Source of the DNA: Breviolum minutum Mf 1.05b.01
Taxonomy: Eukaryota > Sar > Dinophyceae > Suessiales > Symbiodiniaceae
Assembly: GCA_000507305.1 (NCBI GenBank)
Contig: DF239212.1
Location: forward strand, 1-64,000
Direction of reading: 5' to 3'
Length of the DNA stretch: 64,000 nucleotides
The position numbers and the translations under genes are program-made. This document shows positions 57,401 to 64,000 of this stretch, piece by piece. Within the stretch, counting starts at the first letter, position 1. Every line of letters begins with the position of its first letter. Below the pieces are notes generated by a model. It did not search any database and was not told the DNA's origin. It saw only the letters and a list, made by a program, of their open reading frames with translations.

Positions 57401-58116
57401 TTTGCACCCAAAGAGTCTTGGAATCATTTTTCAGGGAAAAAGGCCGGTAGCCTGACAGGGACATTTTAATAAGGATCCAATAAGAGATAAACATCAGAAT
57501 TTAATGAAAACATGAAAACCTTACATGGAAAATATCCAAAACCAAAGGGGTCATTGAAGAGTTGGTGAAATACCTGAGAATAGGACTTGTTTTGAGGACC
57601 TGTGAGGTACATGCGAAAACTTTCACCCAAGAAGGTGTCATTTCAGCATCATGGGTGACTAAAAGAAAATCATCATTAGCAATCAGAGCACCTTCCAAGC
57701 TGACTTCTATGATCCCCCAGCAACTGGTTACAAACAAATGAGATTATAGGAGAGTCAATTAAAGTCCCAACCTGAAAGAAGCTACCAAGATGCTCGCAGT
57801 GTCACGGGCAGTGAACTTTGGGTCTTTCTCCAAAATCGCAGCTTGAAGGTCCCTTTCCAGCTTGAGGTCCCCATCCCCAAGCTTGGACAGAAACCTTGAA
57901 GCAAGTGCAGGAAGGTTTGAAAACTACGGAACATCAATCCTGTTTTTCTTGTTGGAGGGCATTAGCGTAATAATTCCCCAAAAGATTAAAAAAAACATAG
58001 ATAGATTAGATAGAATAATTTACAGTGAACAATCTAAATTCTAGCAACAAGTCACTCGTCATTGAGAGCTACTTCTACATTTGGAACTTCAGCCACTATC
58101 TCATCCACCAGTGCAC
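54412..58116 (-). CDS. Multi-exon gene, 3' part (unrecognised dinoflagellate-type protein)
   Basis: Approximate exons, in transcription order: 58116-58056, 57924-57772, 57723-57525, 57417-57274, 57224-57108, 57002-56874, 56766-56502, 56365-56217, about 56047-55838, about 55737-55414, 55249-54833, 54705-54412 (TGA stop). Text includes LALASRFLSKLG-like helices, WGIIEVSLEGALIANDDFLL, LGAKIIKELAFSWQGIAAVL, KRHAAAKAAMEVYMES, VTLIVLNYTAPALIREDVQS, DARDARPLVYPARILAP, PEALVKAWHQDAKHGQEFRA and VNIPDGLVICGFGKGRFKTG. Coding bias is strong (up to 43% G-first codons). The intron at 57225-57273 is only 49 bp. Several other introns keep frame only by counting a boundary G once. The first exon has no ATG, so it must continue from 5' exons, probably those at 58.2-60.7 kb. 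No domain recognised. Confidence 0.65.
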
Positions 58117-58226
58117 CTTAGACGGATGATGGGGAGAAGGAAGCTCGAAGCTACCTGGTGTTGAAATTACTTTTTATCACCAAATTAAAAGGTACAATAC
58201 ATTAAGCCCTGATAAATAAAACATTG

Positions 58227-60681
58227 TCAAATGGCCAAAGGACACGCCAATGTGCAAACAGCACACTTCTCCTCAACCTGTCCTCTTGTGAGCCTCTTTC
58301 TGTTGTCAATTCTGGTAGCCAGATGCTGGGATTTTATCATGCGAAAGGTCAGGGATGTTGATGCAGGTGTTACCCTACTGCGTGAAAGCCAGGGAGAGGT
58401 CTTGGTCAGACCTTTTTGGCCAACCTTGACAAAGCAATAGCCTGGAATAAGCTTCTTGCTGACTAAGCAGTCATCCGATAATGGGCCACCTTGAATGGTC
58501 AGAAAAACACCCCATTTATTTACAACCTTTGACTTCATCTCTGTTAATTTAGGTGATTCTCAATTAATTTTTGTCCAATTAAAGAAGGTAGTTCAACATT
58601 GAAAGTACACCCATCGTACCTTCCCAGCTGAAGAGACTGACAATCCCAAAAAGCTCGTCTCGACATGGTTCAGGAAGATCTAGAACTGTTTGAACTGCCA
58701 ATCGCTTTTGCCCCACCAAGCGGTCATCAGGGGACGCTTCTTCATTCCTCGTATTTCAAAGTAGGTGGATGTTTCAATGGGAGAACGATTGAGGGGCTTT
58801 GAAGGTTGTTACCCCGCTGTACGGATCATTTTAGACTATAAACTATTTGCTGGAAACAAATTTAAAAGAAAGCATAGCTCCATTTACTTGATGAGCTGCC
58901 ACTTCTTAATGAGACCACTGGAATCCTTTTTGTCCACAACATTCAGCAAGGAGTAGGTCCAGCTAACCACATTGGGAGATCGACGGATGTTGCCACGCAC
59001 AGAGAGTTTCATATTATGAAACCTGAGATTCCCCAAAGTACATGCACAAATGACGGGGCATTGATGGTTGCCCAGCCAATGTTCAGATTTCAGTCTTAAA
59101 ACACTTTAAAACAAAACCCAAAAATACCCAAAAATTGAACTGAATGACGACATGGAACAACTCAGCTTTCCGATCACCAAGCTTAATATGTTTGCATCGG
59201 ATGTTCGCCAAACCTCTCACCAGAAGATGATCCGCTACCTGTCCAAATCTAACCATTTCGGGACAACTAATTTCAGATGACAATGCTCATTGCTCATTTT
59301 GATTTCAGGGGTTTAAAGTTTTTAGAGATTATGGGGAGGTTGGTGCTGTTTCAAACCACTCCCACCTTGTCACCCCGACGCCAAAGATAAATCACCAACG
59401 CAATCGCTGTGTGAATCCTCCCAGCACCTTTGAGGAAGCCCACTTGCGCATCATCAATTGCATCACCCTTGGACTTCTCAGTATCCTGAGCAAGGCCACT
59501 GATGAAAATTTGATGATACAGTAGGCTGTTAAAAAACTGTGGGAAACATACTAGTGAAATACAAACCTGAAGTAAAAACAGTCATCAAGATTCCAGCAGT
59601 CGAGTAAGGATGGGTTCACTTGCTGTCACAAATCCATCTGCACTGAACTGATTGACCAACTTTCGTGATACCTCCAGCCCTGTGCATTCACGTAGACTTG
59701 CTTCATGTTCTGTGCTGAACTGCGCTAGATGAAGGGAAAAGCTTTCCACTGAATCCTCTGAGCCTTACATGATCCCATTTGAATTTCAGTCAAATACATG
59801 CTAGTCTCTTATGTTTGTTTGGAAATCAAAATTAGTCATCAGGAAAAAAAAATGTTAATTCGACTAAGAGCACCTGGTAAGGTTGATGGCAATGGGTGTT
59901 GAACCAAATATGACACAGTGGAATCAACTGGCACCATTTGACGTAGGACACGGGGAAGATCTTTCTCTCGGCTTGCTTTGGAAGGGAATACTGAATGGAT
60001 GTACTGTCGACACCCTCCAAAGCCTAGGTCTTGGGTCAGTCAAATCTTTGCATTAATCTAAGTTTGGGTTCAACATTGGATGCAAATGAACAAATTTGTT
60101 TATATCAAGTGTCCCCACCAAGGAACGCTTGAATTCTTGGAAAGCTTCATCATACCCCCGCTCTTTCTGGTTGAGTTTCACAGTGGAATAAATGGTAGGA
60201 GCTGCTGTAGATTCCGATGTAGACATAATAGAATCATCCCCACCTACAGTGCTTTGCCCATCCATGTCAGTATCAGGAATCTCTTTGGTTGGACTTGGGG
60301 CACCCCATGCCCTTTCCTCCTCACGCAACCCACAATCAACAATCATAGAACAGTTTAGCATTAAACATGTGTTTATTATTTCTACACAAATGAAAATGAT
60401 ACTGAATAATAACATGATATAAGGTCATGAATATCATGTTATGAAAAATCATAATCTTGAATCCATATTTTTTTGTTTGAAAACATATCCCTCCAATCCT
60501 CAAGCATTTCCTCGTCTTCCCCGTCCGGGAGTTCAAACATGTCCGCTATGGTGACCACAGGACACTCAATGGTTCTTTGAGGATTGCTTTGAGCCAAGTG
60601 CAATCTGGAGAGAGGGGAGGATTTGCCAAGTGAGAGGCTTGAAACTAGTGAATCAGTCAATGGGAATAAGGTCTCAAGATC
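58227..60681 (-). CDS. Multi-exon gene, 5' part (unrecognised dinoflagellate-type protein)
   Basis: Approximate exons: 60681-60478, 60346-60119, 60023-59874, 59763-59588, 59497-59366, 59238-59128, 59022-58888, 58747-58620, 58540-58227. Text: an acidic start (VTIADMFELPDGEDEEMLED), a Ser/Thr-rich linker (DSIMSTSESTAAPTIYSTV), EVSRKLVNQFSADGFVTASE, GFLKGAGRIHTAIALVIYLW, GNIRRSPNVVSWTYSLLNVV, DLPEPCRDELFGIVSLFSW, and a C-terminal KLIPGYCFVKVGQKGLTKTS ... EEKCAVCTLACPLAI with a C-x2-C-x3-C cluster, ending in TGA. The last exon could instead splice at CAG|GTTGAG into the exon at 58116, giving one protein of about 1,300 residues with the downstream block. ATG at 60344-60346 is one possible start if the 60.6 kb exon is separate. 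Role unknown. Confidence 0.65.
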
Positions 60682-60689
60682 TAAAAGAA

Positions 60690-61170
60690 AATTCTCAAAC
60701 CTATGATCATGAACATTGTCAATTGGAAAAATCTTCCGATCTTTGGGTCCAGATTTTTAGGGGGGGAGATCAGAAGATTTCATTTGAAATCTTCCGATGT
60801 AGGCCCTTTCCCAGTGAACTTGGAAAAATCTGCTGATCTTTGGTTCCAGATTTTTTGGGGGGTAGATCAGCAGAAAACTTAAAAACCCAATGATTTAATG
60901 CCAAGATCAGAAGATTTCAAATGAAATGTTCCGATCTTTGGGTCTCAAAATATGGGTGGTGAGATCAGAAGAAAACAGCAATCACTTAATCCAAAATTCT
61001 TCAGAGTGAATTCTGCAAAAGATTTGGGGTCACTGAAACCAAAAGATCCGCCGAAATATTTTGAAATCTTCCGATCTTTGGGTGAGAATCAGCCCCTGTA
61101 TCCCCAGATCAACCGCATGCAATTGATTTGGGGTAACTGCCAACTGTCAATTTATTATGACTCAGATTGT
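60690..61170. repeat. Repeated ATCTTCCGATCTTTGG / AGATCAGAAGATTTC motifs
   Basis: AAATCTTCCGATCTTTGGGT-type motifs and their partial complements (AGATCAGAAGATTTCA) occur at about 60728, 60765-60800, 60828, 60903, 60925, 61063. They form several overlapping hairpins, for example GATTTCATTTGAAATC at about 60776-60791. It looks like a short inverted-repeat element family that has duplicated in place, in the spacer between two minus-strand genes. Confidence 0.65.
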
Positions 61171-61572
61171 GAGTAAGTTGTAACATTACTACCATCATTA
61201 TCTACAATGGTCCTAATAGCTTTGGAATTGAAAACTTGGACCATCTCATTGCCACACATGGTGCACAGCCCATGCACTATCTATCACCAGTTGAGGCCCC
61301 AGACTTTGACAAAGTGATTGAGCACCTGGCGATTGACAAAGATCGAGCAGGTGTTGAGGGTGGTGGGGAGAGGCTGAACAAAACATCACAGAAATACCCA
61401 ATGCACAGATCAGACTCTTAATTAACATGGACTGACTTTGTTACAGTGGTCAATGGCTGAGTTCATACTTGAATACTGTAAGCGCATCATACTACTCAGT
61501 GGCCTGTTTTCCCTCCCTTTGACCAGCATGTCAGTTCCTAAGACCCTTTGACCAGCATGTCAGTTCCAAAGA

Positions 61573-62895
61573 TCAATCCTCCTTGGGAACTGCTGCCATA
61601 ATGAATTGGCATAGGGTTTCAACAAGGGTATCGGGATAGTTTTGGGCAAATTGGGATCGCCTCACTCCGTTCTCCGACCCCTGAATCTGAACATGTTGAT
61701 GCGACTGATCGCAAAATTGTTGATCCAAAATTCGAAATTGACTGCAGTTTGTGAGAATTTTGGTTCTCTTTCTCATGGGAGTTCCGTTGGGGCTTTTCAG
61801 CCCAAACATGCATTGATCGAATTGCGCCAAAAAGCAGTCAGGATGCTCCAGGATTTTCATCACCTTGGATGAGGCAGGAAACGGCACGAAAGAGTGCAAC
61901 CCTGATGGTGGGATCTCAAAAGCTCCAGCTTTTTTCATGCTTATTATACTTATTCAAAAATTCAAGCTTTGGATTTTACCAAACCAACGTCAAAACACAT
62001 GATATCTTAGAGTCACAAAATAAAACACAAAGCAGAGTAAAGTGACACTTTTCCTGGACCATGCTAAGGAAGCATCAGGATGTTCCAGAGCGAACAGTGC
62101 CCCTTGTGATATCTGGAATCCAGCAACCCACATCGATAGGTCAAGGTGATGAAGCCCTTCTGTCAAAGACATGATTTTCTTCTGATAGTTTCTCATCCGG
62201 GGCCAGTTCGAATGCATCAGGGGCGAAAGATAGCGACATGGTGGGCTTAGAAAGATGAACTTTGGCTTCAGCAACCCAATATCTTGAATCATCAACCGCA
62301 TGTACCGATCTTCAGATAGATCCCAATAGTGTGCTAAATCATAGGATCTAAGGCTTTGTCCACCCATCTTTCGAATCACTGGTCCAAGTCGGGGTATGCT
62401 AAACACTTCCCAAAGGTCGCAGCGTTTTCCGTCAGGTGTTTTCACTTCCCCCCGATAAAGAGGCAAAAGGTCTTCAAAGGGCATGTCCACTCGGGATGGA
62501 ATCTGGGCAGCTGCATCTTTCAAACGCTCATCATGCCACGGCAGGGCCTCGTCATCCTCTTTCACCTTTGCACTACTAGCAGCACGAGTTGCACGAGGTG
62601 CTGCTGCAGGTTTCTTCAGGTGCGGCTGGGAAACCAATTTTGGACAGGCTTTCCCCTTGGCATTGGGTTTGATTTGATGAGGGCGAAAAAGACTATCATG
62701 ATCACAATCATCATCTGGGGGAAGATGAAATTCAGATTGAGCATCCCCCTTGAATCCTTTTTTCTTGGTCGTGGGCTTAGCCTTGCCCTTGGGCTTAGGT
62801 TTAGCCTTAGCCCCGGAAGAGCTAGAAGCTATGCCAAAGTTAAAATCATCCAAGCCATCATCATCATCAGGGGGCAACGCAAGTTTCGAAAGCAT
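61573..62895 (-). CDS. SPPC/LEHP Rossmann-like protein, two exons (methyltransferase-like fold?)
   Basis: Exon 1 starts at ATG 62893-62895 (MLSKLALPPDDDDGLDDFNF) and runs to about 62055; exon 2 runs from about 61900 to TGA 61573-61575. N-terminal about 130 residues: acidic LPPDDD motifs and Lys/Pro/Ala-rich linkers (AKPKPKGKAKPTTKKK). Then a folded part: WEVFSIPRLGPVIRKMGGQS, SYDLAHYWDLSEDRYMRLMI, KPKFIFLSPPCRYLSPL, and GALFALEHPDASLAW. Exon 2: VMKILEHPDCFLAQFDQCMF, GLKSPNGTPMRKRTKILTNC, then RRSQFAQNYPDTLV. The order SPPC then (F/L)xxEHP parallels motifs IV (PC) and VI (ENV) of DNA-cytosine methyltransferases, so a related Rossmann fold is plausible but catalysis is unproven. From memory this architecture is multicopy in Symbiodiniaceae, often within retroelement-like polyproteins. 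The upstream in-frame ORF reaches 62979. The exact splice borders are unclear. Confidence 0.75.
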
Positions 62896-62979
62896 GGCTG
62901 AACCCCTTTCACAGCTAAGATCCTTGAAACCAGAAGGTGTCCATTGAAGACAATTGCATGGTTCACAGCTGAAACTCAC

Positions 62980-63505
62980 AGGATAAGATGATCAACTCAG
63001 AACTCAGAAAAAGATTTTATCAGTTCTCATTTCCATGATCAAGTCATGATGATTGCAGTGTCCAATCAGATTCCAACATGGCAACAATGCAGAGTCTCTA
63101 ATATGTTTATATATGAAGTTGACCTTAACATATTCACCTTTATTGCTTTTTTAAGAAACGATTGGGTATGCAAATTCCACTTGCAAAGTTTTTTTTAAGC
63201 ACGCTGCTGAACACAAGATTCAATCTCCAAACGCCATCTTTAGAGCAAGATGCATCCACATTCACTACACTCTACACCCATATCAAGTGCTTGGCGGTTT
63301 TGCCCTGGGGTTGCCAATCATGAAGCTGGTGGAGAAGAGTTTTTGAAAATAAAAAACAAGATGAAACTGAATTTATTATAGAGAACATTGACATCCTGGT
63401 TTGGAACTCCCCGGGGCAAATTTGCCAAAAAGCCTTGGACCCCAAAGAGCACAATGATGATGGTTTCCACCATGCTAAAAAGGACACTTTGGTGATAGCT
63501 CAAGC
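62980..63505. other. Spacer between two minus-strand genes
   Basis: No supported gene. It would contain the 3' UTR of the upstream gene and the 5' UTR of the SPPC/EHP gene. TTTCAG-type sites in this spacer could serve spliced-leader addition, but none can be singled out. Confidence 0.4.
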
Positions 63506-64000
63506 TTAAGCTTTCCGAGCCCTACCCCGGCCTCTCCCCCGACCAGGTGTTTTTGAAATCTTGTTTGCTACAGACTTAGCTTTTGCCTTTGGCTTCCCCT
63601 TTGCCTTTGCTGCTGCTTTTACTTTGGGCACCCTTGGGCCATATGAGCCACGTGGGGTGTACCCTGGACGACGGCAAACACTGCAACCATTCTTAGAGAA
63701 ATAGCACCGTGGGCACCCCAAAACCTTGCCTGCAGGTTCTACAGGTTTGGGGGGTGCTTTATCAACTTGCTTTTGCCCCTGTGGATTCTCATCATCATCA
63801 TCCTGAATCCCACCAGATTGATCAGCACCAAGAAGTTCATCAACTACAGTAGTGGTTGGAACAACACTTTGGGGACCTTTGGTTTTGCCATCAAAGAAAT
63901 CAGGACCAAGATCTCCATTGTTTGGGTTTCTCTTCCGACTTTTGGATGAAGCTGGTTCTGCCCCACTATCCAAAGGTGGACCTGATGGAACATCACTCTT
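63506..64000 (-). CDS. C-terminal part of Cys-cluster / RGRGRGR basic protein
   Basis: The frame is open from the window edge (upstream text SDVPSGPPLDSGAEPASSKS) to TAA 63506-63508, about 164 residues, so the N-terminus lies beyond the window. Features: a low-complexity acidic part (GGIQDDDDENPQGQ), a compact Cys cluster CPRCYFSKNGCSVCRRPGY (C-x2-C-x6-C-x2-C, a likely zinc-binding knuckle), then a strongly basic tail with alternating Lys/Ala/Pro (KAAAKAKGKPKAKAKS) ending TPGRGRGRGRARKA, AT-hook- or RGG-like. By composition it probably binds nucleic acid. From memory the 'CPxC..SKxGC..C' knuckle is common in dinoflagellate multicopy proteins. It lies about 600 bp upstream of, and in the same direction as, the SPPC/EHP gene. 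Confidence 0.75.
   Translation of the reverse strand, partial: KSDVPSGPPLDSGAEPASSKSRKRNPNNGDLGPDFFDGKTKGPQSVVPTTTVVDELLGADQSGGIQDDDDENPQGQKQVDKAPPKPVEPAGKVLGCPRCYFSKNGCSVCRRPGYTPRGSYGPRVPKVKAAAKAKGKPKAKAKSVANKISKTPGRGRGRGRARKA

Noticed and set aside
13990..59610. Recurrent in-frame TGA inside coding-like stretches (for example 13990, 30918, 32600, 36818, 42130 and minus-strand cases near 51.1, 57.3 and 59.6 kb), suggesting UGA read as tryptophan.
   Set aside because: Where the frame could be tested it has a simpler cause. At 57.3 kb a 49 bp intron, and at 30.9 kb a 64 bp intron, removes the problem. At 59.6 kb the alternative frame without TGA has much stronger coding bias and joins in phase. 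TGA also sits at plausible gene ends (58227, 61573, 54412). Any stop-free reading of random DNA looks protein-like, so I do not claim a changed code. Aligning homologues at these codons would settle it.
1..64000. tRNA, rRNA, CRISPR array or bacterial promoter/terminator structures.
   Set aside because: No cloverleaf, rRNA-like block or regularly spaced direct-repeat/spacer array was seen. The many hairpins are inverted-repeat elements in a eukaryotic setting, so I did not call terminators.

Overview
The window looks like nuclear DNA of a dinoflagellate, most likely a core lineage close to Symbiodiniaceae/Suessiales. No RNA gene, bacterial operon or viral genome is recognisable. The grounds are: coding sequence lies in small GC-rich exon islands inside AT-rich non-coding DNA. 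Introns range from about 49 bp to several kb. At least a dozen families of roughly 100 bp inverted-repeat elements are scattered in introns and spacers. Two proteins at the right edge have features I associate with multicopy dinoflagellate proteins: a Cys-rich 'CPRC..SKNGC..C' basic protein and an 'SPPC ... LEHP' Rossmann-like protein. The organism call is inference from these traits.

Layout. 1-6.2 kb: a palindromic cluster, then a 5.6 kb foldback-like structure (199-5838) with nested inverted arms, arrays of a degenerate 'TTTGGTAGAGATTTCTCTTCA' repeat that switch orientation, and a near-perfect hairpin at its centre. 6.2-30 kb: mostly short inverted-repeat elements, AT microsatellites and tandem repeats, with isolated plus-strand exon-like islands (10.4, 13.0, 13.9, 17.1, 17.9, 18.9, 26.9 kb). 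30-32 kb: a plus-strand spliced gene whose exons join in phase. 35-45 kb: further plus-strand exons, best resolved at 37.8-40.1 kb. 46.9-47.4 kb: a 40 bp minisatellite running into a 241-base assembly gap. 47.4-54.4 kb: weakly coding or unassigned. 54.4-64 kb: a block of minus-strand genes: a Cys-rich/basic protein (C-terminal part), the SPPC/EHP protein, and a long gene or gene pair with about 20 exons.

The three minus-strand units are read in one direction, as is typical of dinoflagellate gene blocks. I recognise no pathway linking them. The plus-strand genes match no family I can name, so they are described by exon structure only. The two most notable signals are (i) an element family whose ends look like splice sites (AG|GT...AG), as expected of introners, and (ii) introns where the reading frame is kept only if one boundary G is counted once, so they cannot be ordinary GT-AG introns as drawn. 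All exon borders were found by eye from frame continuity and are accurate to a few bases at best.
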